Shown piece by piece: positions 31,089 through 39,373 of a stretch of DNA of 48,242 bases. The DNA is from an uncultured Alphaproteobacteria bacterium. Lineage in GTDB: Bacteria; Pseudomonadota; Alphaproteobacteria; RF32; CAG-239. Each line of letters starts with the position of its first letter. The first letter of the stretch is position 1. Made by a program: the position numbers and the translations under genes. The stretch lies in assembly GCA_944390895.1 (NCBI GenBank), contig CALXRQ010000012.1, forward strand, positions 1 to 48,242, given 5' to 3'. The notes below the pieces were generated by a model. That model made no database searches. It worked only from the letters and a program-made list of their open reading frames with translations, and was not told the origin of the DNA.

Positions 31089-32843
31089 ATGTTCGGAAAG
31101 TATTTTTCCAGAAATAAAGAAGAAAGCTTTTACCTTCCCGGGGAGGAAATAAAAATCGGTAAAAGCTGTTCTTTTATGGGCTATTCTTATGAAAAAGATC
31201 CGTTGGCCATGTGCAAAAACCGTGTGGCTTTTGCCGTTTTGGCTTTTCTGCTGGTCTATGCCGTCATCTGCGTCCGTCTCTTTGAAGTTTGCGTCGCGCC
31301 CAATCTTCACGGCAGAGAAGTTGCCGAAAGCACGCATCTGAAAGCCTATGCGCAAAATCCGATTAAACGCGCCGATATTCTGGACCGCAACGGAACCATC
31401 ATTGCCACTTCGCTGCCGACGGTCAACCTCTATGCCACCCCGAAAAAAATTCTCAACGCCAAACGCGCGGCCCGCGAACTGGTGAAGGTTCTGCCCGAAC
31501 TGAAATACGAGAGCGTTTTGAAAAAACTTACCTCCGGCTCAAGTTTTGTTTACCTCAAACGCAATCTTACGCCCTCCCAGCAATATCAGATTAATTATCT
31601 CGGAATCCCCGGGCTGGAATTTGAAAACGGCGAAAAACGCATTTATCCGCACAAAAACCTTTTTGCTCACCTGATAGGCAACACCAACATTGACAACAAA
31701 GGCATTTCCGGCATTGAACGGCAGCTGGACGAACGTTTGACCGCGTCGGACATTCCGCTGACCCTGAGCGTCGATGCCGGCGTTCAGGACACAATCCGCG
31801 TTGAGTTGATGGCGGCAATGAAAAAATTTGATGCCGTCGGTGCCGCGGCCATTTTGATGGATGTCAACACCAGCGAGGTCATCGCGATGGTTTCTCTGCC
31901 TGATTTCGACCCCAACCTGTCGGCCAATCCGTCGTCCCGCGCGCAGTTCAATATGACGACCAAAGGCGTTTATGAGCCGGGTTCGGTCTTAAAGGTTTTC
32001 AATGCTGCCATGTCTCTGGAGAGCGGCAAAGTCAAGGTCGCCGACCGGTTTGACGCTACCCAGCCCCTGAAGCTGAAATATAACGTGATTAAAGATTACC
32101 GCGGCGAAAACCGTTGGCTGAGCGTGCCTGAAATCATGGTTTATTCCTCCAACATCGGTTCGGCGCGGATGGCTCTGAAAGTAGGCGGTCTGGAACAGAA
32201 GCAGTTTATGGAAAAAATCGGCTTTTTCGACGAACTGCAAAGTTTGGAAATCGCCGAAAAGAGCCGTCCCATTGTTCCCAAGCGCTGGGGCGAGGGAACC
32301 ATTGCCACCGTTGCTTACGGCTATGGTTTGGCCGTGACGCCGATGCACCTGATTACGGCTTTTTCTTCGGTGGTCAACGGCGGCATTTATCATGCTCCGA
32401 CGCTGCTGAAAAAACAAAATCGAGCCGATGACGGCTACCGCGTGATTTCTTACAATACTTCCAAGCAAATGCGCGATTTGCTGCGCCTGGTGGTCACCGA
32501 GGGATCCGGCCGGCGGGCCAACGTTCTGGGCTATGAAGTCGCCGGCAAGACCGGCACCGCCAACAAGCTGGCTGCCAACGGAAAATATGCGAGCAAAAAG
32601 GTTCGCACCACGTTCGTGGCAACGTTTCCGGTTTCCAAGCCCAAATATGCCATTTTAGTCATGCTGGACGAGCCCAAGGGCACCAAGGAAACCTGGGGCT
32701 TTACCACATCGGGCTGGAACACCGTGCCGACCACCTCCAAAATCATTTCGGCCATTGCGCCGCAGCTCAACGTCAAAGCCAATTATGATCTGGATGAACT
32801 GCGCAGCCGCCGCATTATCGAAGCCTCTTACACCAAAGAGTAA
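31089..32843 (+). CDS. ftsI: Septal transpeptidase FtsI (PBP3)
   Basis: FtsI cross-links septal peptidoglycan in the FtsW-FtsI complex. The 584-residue product has one N-terminal transmembrane helix (about 47-68), a pedestal domain beginning at RADILDRNGTIIATSLP, and the class B transpeptidase motifs SVLK (Ser299-Lys302), SSN (353-355) and KTG (487-489). Length is normal. In most relatives murE and murF follow, but here a promoter and gltX follow, so the cluster ends. Confidence 0.95.
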   Translation: MFGKYFSRNKEESFYLPGEEIKIGKSCSFMGYSYEKDPLAMCKNRVAFAVLAFLLVYAVICVRLFEVCVAPNLHGREVAESTHLKAYAQNPIKRADILDRNGTIIATSLPTVNLYATPKKILNAKRAARELVKVLPELKYESVLKKLTSGSSFVYLKRNLTPSQQYQINYLGIPGLEFENGEKRIYPHKNLFAHLIGNTNIDNKGISGIERQLDERLTASDIPLTLSVDAGVQDTIRVELMAAMKKFDAVGAAAILMDVNTSEVIAMVSLPDFDPNLSANPSSRAQFNMTTKGVYEPGSVLKVFNAAMSLESGKVKVADRFDATQPLKLKYNVIKDYRGENRWLSVPEIMVYSSNIGSARMALKVGGLEQKQFMEKIGFFDELQSLEIAEKSRPIVPKRWGEGTIATVAYGYGLAVTPMHLITAFSSVVNGGIYHAPTLLKKQNRADDGYRVISYNTSKQMRDLLRLVVTEGSGRRANVLGYEVAGKTGTANKLAANGKYASKKVRTTFVATFPVSKPKYAILVMLDEPKGTKETWGFTTSGWNTVPTTSKIISAIAPQLNVKANYDLDELRSRRIIEASYTKE

Positions 32844-32861
32844 CAATTTCTATAAAAAACC

Positions 32862-32890
32862 TTGGCAACGCTCAAATTTTGTTCTATCTT
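32862..32890 (+). promoter_or_regulatory. Sigma70-type promoter of gltX
   Basis: TTGGCA (32862-32867), 17 bases and TATCTT (32885-32890) lie about 45 bases upstream of the gltX start. Confidence 0.6.
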
Positions 32891-32933
32891 GGGAGCAAAA
32901 TCGATAACTTAACAGCAAAAGGCCATAAATGTT

Positions 32934-34361
32934 ATGAAAGTACGCACAAGATTTGCTCCGAGCCCGACCGGTTATATGCATATCGGAAATTTGAGAACCG
33001 CTTTGTATGAATATCTGATTGCCAAATCCGCGGGCGGGGATTTTCTGCTCCGCATTGAGGATACCGACCAAAAACGCTATGTCGAAGGCGCGACAGACAT
33101 TATTTACGCAACGCTCAAACGCGTCGGCATGGATTGGGACGAAGGCCCCGACATCGGCGGAAACTATGGCCCTTATATCCAGTCCGAGCGCAAGTCCATT
33201 TACGGCGAATATGCGCACAAGCTGGTTGAACTGGGCGGAGCGCATTATTGCTTCTGTTCCAAAGAGGAGGCCGACGGTCAGAAAGATGACGTGCAGAATA
33301 TGAAGTTTAACGATCCCTGCAAGCACATCCCGTTGGAAGAGGCCAAAAAACGCGTGGCTGCCGGTGAACCTTACGTTATCCGCCAAACCATTTACAAAAC
33401 CGGCAAATCTAAATATCACGATGAGGTATACGGCGATATTGAGATTGATTATGACGAGCTGGACGAAGGCGTGCTGCTGAAATCCGACGGCTTGCCGACC
33501 TATAATTTTGCCAATGTGGTTGACGACCATTTGATGCAGATTACGCATGTCGTCCGCGGCAACGAATATATTTCTTCCACACCGAAATATAATCTGATTT
33601 ATGAAGATTTCGGCTGGGAGCATCCGCATTACGTTCATGTGCCGCCGGTTATGAAAGACGCGCAGCACAAGCTTTCCAAACGCAACGGAGATGCGTCTTT
33701 TCAGGATTTGGTTGCCAAGGGATACCTGCCCGAAGCCGTGATCAACTACATTGCGCTGCTGGGTTGGAATCCCGGAACCGATCAGGAAATTTTTTCTCTG
33801 GATGATTTGAAAAAGTGTTTTTCCGTCGAGCGTCTGAACAAATCGCCGGCCATTTTTGACATCACCAAACTGACCTGGATGAACGGCTGTTATATCCGTG
33901 CCCTGCCGGCCGCAGGCTTTCATAAGCTGGCCCTGCCTTACTATGAAAAAACACTGACTCGCAAGGTTAATCTTGAGTATCTGAGTCAGGTTCTGCAGCC
34001 GCGTGTCGAAACTCTGGGCGACATTCCGGGGCAGATTGATTTTATCGAAAATGTTCTGGATTATACGCCGGAACTCTACAACAATAAGAAAATGAAAACC
34101 GATGCTGCCGTCGCCGGAAATACGCTGGCCGAGGCACGTAAGGTTCTGGAAAACGTTTCGGACTGGGACAATGATTCGCTGTTTGCCGCGTTGAAAAACG
34201 CCGCGGAGCAGTTGGGCGTTAAAAACGGACAGATTTTGTATCCGTTGCGTATAGCCCTCTCCGGTAAGGAAACCACGCCCGGCGGCGCGACCGAAATCGC
34301 CAGCGTTCTGGGACGCGAAGAAACGCTGAGACGCATAGATGACGCGCTGGCTAAACTTTAA
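32934..34361 (+). CDS. gltX: Glutamyl-tRNA synthetase
   Basis: GltX charges tRNA-Glu, and in many bacteria also tRNA-Gln. The 475-residue class I synthetase has the 'HIGH' motif as HIGN (16-19, in APSPTGYMHIGNLRTA), the 'KMSKS' motif as KLSKR (246-250), and the family stretch LRIEDTDQKRYV. The anticodon-binding helical part makes up the C-terminal third. The stop is inside the next gene, which overlaps by 23 bases. Confidence 0.95.
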   Translation: MKVRTRFAPSPTGYMHIGNLRTALYEYLIAKSAGGDFLLRIEDTDQKRYVEGATDIIYATLKRVGMDWDEGPDIGGNYGPYIQSERKSIYGEYAHKLVELGGAHYCFCSKEEADGQKDDVQNMKFNDPCKHIPLEEAKKRVAAGEPYVIRQTIYKTGKSKYHDEVYGDIEIDYDELDEGVLLKSDGLPTYNFANVVDDHLMQITHVVRGNEYISSTPKYNLIYEDFGWEHPHYVHVPPVMKDAQHKLSKRNGDASFQDLVAKGYLPEAVINYIALLGWNPGTDQEIFSLDDLKKCFSVERLNKSPAIFDITKLTWMNGCYIRALPAAGFHKLALPYYEKTLTRKVNLEYLSQVLQPRVETLGDIPGQIDFIENVLDYTPELYNNKKMKTDAAVAGNTLAEARKVLENVSDWDNDSLFAALKNAAEQLGVKNGQILYPLRIALSGKETTPGGATEIASVLGREETLRRIDDALAKL

Positions 34362-35094
34362 ACTGATCTTGCTGATGTTTTTGACGGGCGGCTGTGCATA
34401 CACGCCGCCTTCAAATTATGCGCGCAGGGTTGTTGAAACGCCGGAGTTCAACCTGATGTCCTGGCAGAAGCTGGAGCAGCCGGGCGCGGAAATAACCTTC
34501 TATATTGAGGGCGACGGCCATGCTTTTAACGCCAACGGTTTTGCTTCAAAAGATCCGACGCCGGGGCAGACGACCATGCGCAAAATCGCTTTCCGCGATC
34601 TGGCTCCCAATGTGGTTTATTTGGCGCGTCCCTGTCAGTTTGTCAGTTCACCGCGCTGCGAAAAAAAATATTGGACTACCGGCCGTTTCGCGCCGGAGGT
34701 GATTGCGGCCGAAGCTTCGGCGATTCGTAAAATTATGCAGGCAAACCGCAGCTCTTCTGCCGTTTTGGTCGGTTATTCGGGCGGTGCCATGGTCGCGGGG
34801 CTGATTGCGGTGCGGAATCCGGATCTGCATATCCGCAAGATAATAACCGTTGCCGGGCTGCTGGAGCACAAAAACTGGACGGCGTATCATAAGGTCCCGC
34901 CGTTGAAGGATTCGTTGGATTTAAGCGATTATCAAGAAGCCTTTGCCAAAATTCCCCAGCAGCATTTTCTGGGCGCCAAAGACAAAATCATTGTCAGGGA
35001 TTTGATGCCCGTTTCCGATAAAAAGCTGATTGTTTTTGAAAACGCGAGCCATTCCGAAGGTTGGGATGAACTGGATTTAAAAGAATTTAAATAA
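34339..35094 (+). CDS. Lipoprotein with alpha/beta-hydrolase fold
   Basis: The 251-residue product has a lipoprotein signal (LNFKLILLMFLTGGC) with Cys19. The mature part fits an alpha/beta hydrolase: strand ITFYIEGDGHAF, the nucleophile elbow VLVGYSGGA with Ser147, and a late His in ENASHSEGWDEL. An acidic partner may lie in FLGAKDKIIV. The substrate is unknown; esterase or lipase action in the periplasm is the family expectation. Its ATG lies within gltX (23-base overlap), so it is probably co-transcribed. Confidence 0.82.
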   Translation: MTRWLNFKLILLMFLTGGCAYTPPSNYARRVVETPEFNLMSWQKLEQPGAEITFYIEGDGHAFNANGFASKDPTPGQTTMRKIAFRDLAPNVVYLARPCQFVSSPRCEKKYWTTGRFAPEVIAAEASAIRKIMQANRSSSAVLVGYSGGAMVAGLIAVRNPDLHIRKIITVAGLLEHKNWTAYHKVPPLKDSLDLSDYQEAFAKIPQQHFLGAKDKIIVRDLMPVSDKKLIVFENASHSEGWDELDLKEFK

Positions 35095-35097
35095 ATT

Positions 35098-35147
35098 AAA
35101 GCCCTGAGTTTGCATACTTTGATCAGAAGTACAAAATTCAGGGCTTT
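35098..35147. terminator. Long bidirectional hairpin terminator
   Basis: AAAGCCCTGA (35098-35107) pairs with TCAGGGCTTT (35138-35147), and inside it TACTT pairs with AAGTA and TTTG with CAAA. It separates the hydrolase gene from the minus-strand small gene. T-rich sequence follows mainly on the minus strand. Confidence 0.65.
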
Positions 35148-35168
35148 GATTGTCAAACCGAACATAAT

Positions 35169-35294
35169 TCAAACATTGTTAATTTGCGGTTTGCGTCTGA
35201 AAGCGGAAACCATTTGCAGTAGTCCGATGAGAATTAACAGCGCAAACATCAATGAACCTAGGATTTGGGTAATCCCAAAGAAAATTTCTTTCAT
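35169..35294 (-). CDS. Possible 41-residue single-helix membrane protein
   Basis: On the minus strand an ATG frame of 41 codons encodes a likely small membrane protein. It begins MKEIFFGITQILG, has a hydrophobic helix (LGSLMFALLILIGLLQMV) and a basic end (FRRKPQINNV), which fits an inside-positive C-terminus. It ends just before the long hairpin. There is no good Shine-Dalgarno sequence, so expression is uncertain. I do not recognise it. Confidence 0.45.
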   Translation of the reverse strand: MKEIFFGITQILGSLMFALLILIGLLQMVSAFRRKPQINNV

Positions 35295-35426
35295 AGCGGC
35301 GTAATTATTGGGTGAATTATAAAGTGAATGATATATGCAGATAAAAATATGAAATATGTAAATAAATTAGGCGCAAAATTATTATGAGTCAATAAGTTAA
35401 GCCAAAATATTTTCAAAAAATTTTAT

Positions 35427-37091
35427 CTACATGTTAACGATTCGTTCATAAGATTCGCTGCGAATCTGCTTGTCTTCTAGAATCTCGTTATATAAATCCG
35501 TTCCGCCGCTTAATATGAAAATATTGTCAAACCCCCGGTTGTTAAGCAAGCGGGCGCTTAAATACGACCGCCGGCCGCGGTTGCAATAAAGAATCACCCT
35601 CTTTTCGTGCGGAATCACTTCCAGATTATTGCGAATCGCTTCGCTGGGAAGATTGATGGCGTGAGGAATATGCCCTTCCAGAAATTTTTTATGCGGGCGC
35701 ACGTCAATCAGAATCGTTTCTTCTTCGTTAAAGTTTTCCAAATCTATGTCCTCGGGATAAATCAGCTTGTCTTGGCCGGAAAGGAGATTTTCGGCTGCCG
35801 CCGCGGCCTCGCCGAGCATATCCCGGCCGGTGGAAAACGGCGGTGCATAGCAGGTGTTTGCATTGGAAAGATCGCTGACTTTTCCCTTGAGCGTCATATA
35901 GGCAAGAATAATGTCCATTCTTTTGTCAACGCCGTCTTTGCCGATAGCCTGCGCGCCGAGTATCTGCCCCTTATCGCCGAACAACAGTTTCAGCAGGATT
36001 GTTTCCGCTCCGGGACAGTAGGCGGCATGCGACTTTCCGTAACGGTGGATTTTTTTGTAGCTGATACCGTTTTCCTGCAGCGTCTCTTCCGTGGCGCCGA
36101 CGGATGCGATGGTCAGATCAAAGCTTTTGCAAATGGTGCTGTTGATTGTCTTGCCGAACGCTGCGTCTTTGCCGGCCAGAACCTCGGCGATGACTCTGGC
36201 CTGTTTGACTGCCGTCTCGGCATTGCTCAGGCGTTCTTCGCGTCCGGTGATAAGGTTAGTAACCTCAACCACGTCTCCTGCTGCAAAAATATCGTCATCG
36301 GACGTGCGCATCTGTTTGTCGACTTTCAGCCCGCCGCTTTTGCCGAGCTCGAGTTCTGCCAAGACCGTGAGTTTCAGGTCAGGTTTTATGCCGGTGGCGA
36401 TGACCGCCAGATCGTAGGGAATTTTTGTGCGTGAGGCCAGCAGTACGTCGTGGTCGCCGAACGCCGTCACTTTTTCGTTAAGATACAGACCAATGCCCTT
36501 TTCCCGCAGATAATTGTGCAAAACGGCGGCCATGTCGCCATCCAGCGGACGCATCAGATGCCCTTCGGATTCGACAATAACGGGTTTGAGTCCCATTTTG
36601 ACAAAGGCTTCCGCAGTGTCAATTCCGATCATTCCGCCGCCGACGATAACCGCGTTTTTGGCGTCGATGCCTTTGACATAGTTTTTAATCCGTTCCACCG
36701 TTTCCAGATTGCGGACGGTGAAAATGTTGTCGGCCAGCACGCCGTCAATGTCGGGGCGCAGCTGATAGGCGCCGGTGGCGATGACCAGTTTGTCGTAAGT
36801 TTCGTTGCCGCGGCCTTCAATGCTGACGGTTTTGTCTCGGCGGTTAATGGCCGTAACCTCGTTGTTCAGCCGGACTTCAATGTTGTAAAGCTCACGCATT
36901 TCTTCGACGCTGGCGCCGATAAGTTCTTCCCGGCGCACTTCGCCGGAGAGGTAATACGTCAGCCCGCAGCCGGACACGGCAAATTCGCCGCTTTTTTCCA
37001 AAATGAGAATTTCCGCGTTTTCGTTTAATCTCCGCAGTCTGGTGGCAGTGGAAATGCCGGCGGCTCCGCCGCCGATGATAACGACTTTCAT
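35427..37091 (-). CDS. CoA-disulfide reductase/NADH oxidase family protein with rhodanese domain
   Basis: The 554-residue product is a FAD- and NAD(P)H-binding pyridine nucleotide-disulfide oxidoreductase. The N-terminal FAD site is VVIIGGGAAGISTATRLRR. The redox Cys is Cys42 in SGCGLTYYLSGE, as in CoA-disulfide reductases. A second dinucleotide fold reads NAVIVGGGMIGIDTAE, and FAAGDVVEV closes the FAD domain. The last 100 residues are a rhodanese domain with active Cys503 in YCNRGRRS. Fusions of this type reduce CoA persulfides or polysulfides and link to sulfane-sulfur handling. It has no partner gene here and is on the opposite strand to its neighbours, which suggests an independent unit. 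Confidence 0.92.
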   Translation of the reverse strand: MKVVIIGGGAAGISTATRLRRLNENAEILILEKSGEFAVSGCGLTYYLSGEVRREELIGASVEEMRELYNIEVRLNNEVTAINRRDKTVSIEGRGNETYDKLVIATGAYQLRPDIDGVLADNIFTVRNLETVERIKNYVKGIDAKNAVIVGGGMIGIDTAEAFVKMGLKPVIVESEGHLMRPLDGDMAAVLHNYLREKGIGLYLNEKVTAFGDHDVLLASRTKIPYDLAVIATGIKPDLKLTVLAELELGKSGGLKVDKQMRTSDDDIFAAGDVVEVTNLITGREERLSNAETAVKQARVIAEVLAGKDAAFGKTINSTICKSFDLTIASVGATEETLQENGISYKKIHRYGKSHAAYCPGAETILLKLLFGDKGQILGAQAIGKDGVDKRMDIILAYMTLKGKVSDLSNANTCYAPPFSTGRDMLGEAAAAAENLLSGQDKLIYPEDIDLENFNEEETILIDVRPHKKFLEGHIPHAINLPSEAIRNNLEVIPHEKRVILYCNRGRRSYLSARLLNNRGFDNIFILSGGTDLYNEILEDKQIRSESYERIVNM

Positions 37092-37193
37092 TTTGTTCTC
37101 CTTGATTGATATCTAAAAAACAGATATTCACGAATTGCCGGGAATCAAGAGGTAAAAACAAAGTGTCTAATCGTGCGAAGGATAAAAAAGCGC

Positions 37194-37222
37194 TTGACTC
37201 TTATGATTAAAGCCGCTATAAA
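37194..37222 (+). promoter_or_regulatory. Strong sigma70-type promoter of the ffh operon
   Basis: TTGACT (37194-37199), 17 bases and TATAAA (37217-37222) are close to consensus. The predicted start near 37229 leaves a leader of about 250 bases before ffh. Confidence 0.75.
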
Positions 37223-37312
37223 TCAGGCAAAATTAACGGGTTTTCCACGTAAAGTACCGGAAAATTGATACACTCCAAGGAGTGCCGCCAGTCAGCGAGG
37301 GTTCGCACACTG

Positions 37313-37348
37313 GCGTGCAATAGTATGTAGGCACTGCCTTCGTCGTAG
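37313..37348 (+). repeat. 36-base direct repeat, copy 1
   Basis: It begins GCGTGCAATAGTATG and ends GTCGTAG. It matches copy 2 (37411-37446) at 33 of 36 positions; all three differences are T/C changes. The gap is 62 bases. Confidence 0.85.
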
Positions 37349-37410
37349 TAATGCAGGAGCATCGCGGGATACGGGCAGGGTGTTGAGTGGTTTTCGCTCA
37401 GGCCGCGCCT

Positions 37411-37446
37411 GCGTGCAATAGTATGCAGGCACTGCCTTTGTTGTAG
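37411..37446 (+). repeat. 36-base direct repeat, copy 2
   Basis: Second copy of the repeat in the ffh leader. Its left part forms the inverted pair GCCTGC..GCAGGC. It ends about 30 bases before the ffh start. Confidence 0.85.
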
Positions 37447-37477
37447 AGATTGAGAAACAAAGAAAAGGAATAGAACC

Positions 37478-38875
37478 ATTTTTGACGCGTTGACAGACAA
37501 ATTATCGGCCGCTTTTTCAAAAATCACCTCTCGCGGTGTTTTGACGGAAAAAGACATAGATGAAGCAATGCGCGAAATTCGCATAGCCTTGCTTGAGGCT
37601 GATGTTTCTTTGCCTGTGGTTAAAGATTTTATTGCCAAAGTCAAGGTTGAGGCTTTGGGCGAAAAAGTCGTCAAATCGGTCAAACCCGGCCAGATGGTGG
37701 TAAAAATCGTCCATGACGAACTGGTCAGACTGCTTGGCTCCGAAGAAAGCTGCGAGCTGAATTTTCAGGCGGTGCCGCCGGTCTGCATTTTAATGGTCGG
37801 TTTGCAGGGTTCCGGCAAAACGACCACTTCGGCCAAAATCGCCAATAAACTGAAAAACAAAAAGAAAGTTTTGCTGGCTTCGCTGGACATTTATCGTCCG
37901 GCCGCGCAGGAGCAGTTGGCGCAGCTGGCGGAACAAATCGGCGTGGCGTCTTTGCCGATAGTTCCCGGAGAAAAGCCGGATGCCATTGCGCGCCGTGCGC
38001 TGAGCGAAGGCCGGAAGGGCGGCTATGACGTCATCATTTTGGATACGGCCGGCCGTTTGCATATAGACCGGCAGTTGATGGACGAAGTCAAAGAAGTTAA
38101 AAAAATCGCCGCGCCGGCCGAAGTGCTGCTGGTTGCCGACGCCATGATCGGTCAGGACGCCTGCAATGTTGCCAGAGAGTTTAACGAACAGGTCGGCATA
38201 ACCGGTCTGGTTCTGACCCGTATTGACGGTTCCGCCCGTGCCGGAGCTGCTTTGTCAATGAAAATGGTTGCCGGCGTGCCGATTAAGTTTTTGGGTACCG
38301 GCGAAAAAACAGATGAGTTTGAAGAGTTTCATCCCGAGCGTCTTGCCGGCCGGATTTTAGGGCAGGGCGACGTGGTTTCCCTGGTCGAAAAGGCCATGGA
38401 AAAAGTGGATCATCAGGAAGCCGAAAAAATGGCTCAGAAGATGATGAAAGGAAAATTTGACCTGGAAGATATGTTAAGTCAACTGCGTCAAATTCAAAAG
38501 CTGGGCAGCATCGGTTCCATTATGGGGATGATTCCGGGGTTGTCCAAGTTCAAAAATCAGATTGAAGCCGCCGGTTCCGACGGTTTGATCAAAAAACAGG
38601 AGGCGATAATTCTCTCCATGACCAAAGCGGAGAGAAAAAATCCCGACATCATCAAAGCTTCGCGCAAGAAAAGGATTGCGCTGGGTTCTGGTGTAGAAGT
38701 TCATGAGGTCAACAAGCTGCTCAAGTCATACGAGCAGATGTCGGCCATGATGAAAAAAATGGGCAAGATGGGCGGAATGAGCTCTTTGATGAACTCGCCG
38801 CTGGCAGCCCGAATGTTGAAAAACAATCCGTTGGGCGGTTTTCCCGGCGGGTTTGGTGGAAAACTTCCGTTCTAG
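37478..38875 (+). CDS. ffh: Signal recognition particle protein Ffh, ATT start codon
   Basis: Ffh is the GTPase of the signal recognition particle, sending membrane proteins to FtsY and the translocon. The 465-residue product has the helical N domain, the G domain (GLQGSGKTTTSAKIA near 108, DTAGRLH, TRIDGSARAG) and the Met-rich M domain (MMKGKFDLEDMLSQL; IALGSGVEVHEVNKLLKS; MSAMMKKMGKMGG). The family start is 'MFDALTDKLS'. Here ATT TTT GAC GCG TTG ACA GAC AAA gives exactly that if ATT is the start, and AGGA lies eight bases before it. The TTG at 37490 would lose four conserved residues and lies 20 bases from the ribosome site. No ATG or GTG exists between the upstream stop and this point. Confidence 0.93.
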   Translation: MFDALTDKLSAAFSKITSRGVLTEKDIDEAMREIRIALLEADVSLPVVKDFIAKVKVEALGEKVVKSVKPGQMVVKIVHDELVRLLGSEESCELNFQAVPPVCILMVGLQGSGKTTTSAKIANKLKNKKKVLLASLDIYRPAAQEQLAQLAEQIGVASLPIVPGEKPDAIARRALSEGRKGGYDVIILDTAGRLHIDRQLMDEVKEVKKIAAPAEVLLVADAMIGQDACNVAREFNEQVGITGLVLTRIDGSARAGAALSMKMVAGVPIKFLGTGEKTDEFEEFHPERLAGRILGQGDVVSLVEKAMEKVDHQEAEKMAQKMMKGKFDLEDMLSQLRQIQKLGSIGSIMGMIPGLSKFKNQIEAAGSDGLIKKQEAIILSMTKAERKNPDIIKASRKKRIALGSGVEVHEVNKLLKSYEQMSAMMKKMGKMGGMSSLMNSPLAARMLKNNPLGGFPGGFGGKLPF

Positions 38876-38955
38876 CCGGAACGGATCAGACGCCGTTGTT
38901 CTTAGGCAAACGAAGAATTTCGGCAGATTAATTAACTTAGAAAGGATATAAAAAA

Positions 38956-39336
38956 ATGGCAGTACGTATCAGACTATCACGCGGTGGTTCTAAAAAACGC
39001 CCTTTCTATCGTATCGTAGTGGCAGACGCAAGAGCTCCTCGCGACGGTAGATTCATCGAAAGAATTGGTTCTTACAATCCGATGTTGCCGCAGGACCATG
39101 CCGATAGATTGGTTTTAGACGAAGCAAAAGCGAAAGAATGGATTTCCAAAGGCGCGCTTCCGACCGACAGACTGGCAAAAATGTTTGCCAACCTCGGTTT
39201 GGTTGCAAAACCGGTAATTCCGGCCCAGCCGAAAAAATCTGCTCCCAAAGCTAAAGCTATGGAAAAAATTAAAGAAAAAGAAGAAAAAGCCAAAGCCGCT
39301 GCCGAAGCTGCTGCCGCTGAATCTTCCGCTGAATAA
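38956..39336 (+). CDS. rpsP: 30S ribosomal protein S16
   Basis: S16 is a primary binding protein of the 30S body. The product starts [20 protein letters not shown], the family signature, and continues [17 protein letters not shown]. At 126 residues it carries an Ala/Lys/Glu-rich C-terminal extension of about 40 residues, typical of alphaproteobacteria. AGAAAGGA precedes the start. Second gene of the ffh operon. Confidence 0.97.
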   Translation: MAVRIRLSRGGSKKRPFYRIVVADARAPRDGRFIERIGSYNPMLPQDHADRLVLDEAKAKEWISKGALPTDRLAKMFANLGLVAKPVIPAQPKKSAPKAKAMEKIKEKEEKAKAAAEAAAAESSAE

Positions 39337-39373
39337 TCGGTTTTTGTTTAGTTATTGTTAAAAAGGGCTTTAT

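Larger units (their letters stand above)
37229..37477 (+). other. Structured untranslated leader of ffh
   Basis: This stretch has no supportable protein gene. It holds a tight hairpin CACTCC-AA-GGAGTG (37271-37284), an inverted repeat CGCCAGT (37286-37292) / ACTGGCG (37309-37315), two copies of a 36-base repeat, and an inverted pair GCCTGC/GCAGGC around the second copy. An AAAAGGA ribosome site lies at the end (37463-37469). It does not contain the conserved domain of the 4.5S SRP RNA. Confidence 0.6.

Noticed and set aside
32850..34403. Minus-strand frame of 517 codons
   Set aside because: Antisense to gltX, which has all class I synthetase motifs.
37313..37446. CRISPR array, because of two 36-base repeats
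   Set aside because: Only two copies with a 62-base gap, no further units and no cas genes. The copies lie in an mRNA leader.
37229..37477. 4.5S SRP RNA gene upstream of ffh
   Set aside because: The conserved GGUCAGG..GGAAGCAGC-type domain IV is absent on both strands.
37216..37683. Minus-strand frame of 155 codons over the ffh leader
   Set aside because: Half of it is antisense to the conserved N domain of ffh, and the rest crosses the repeats and the promoter. No ribosome site fits.
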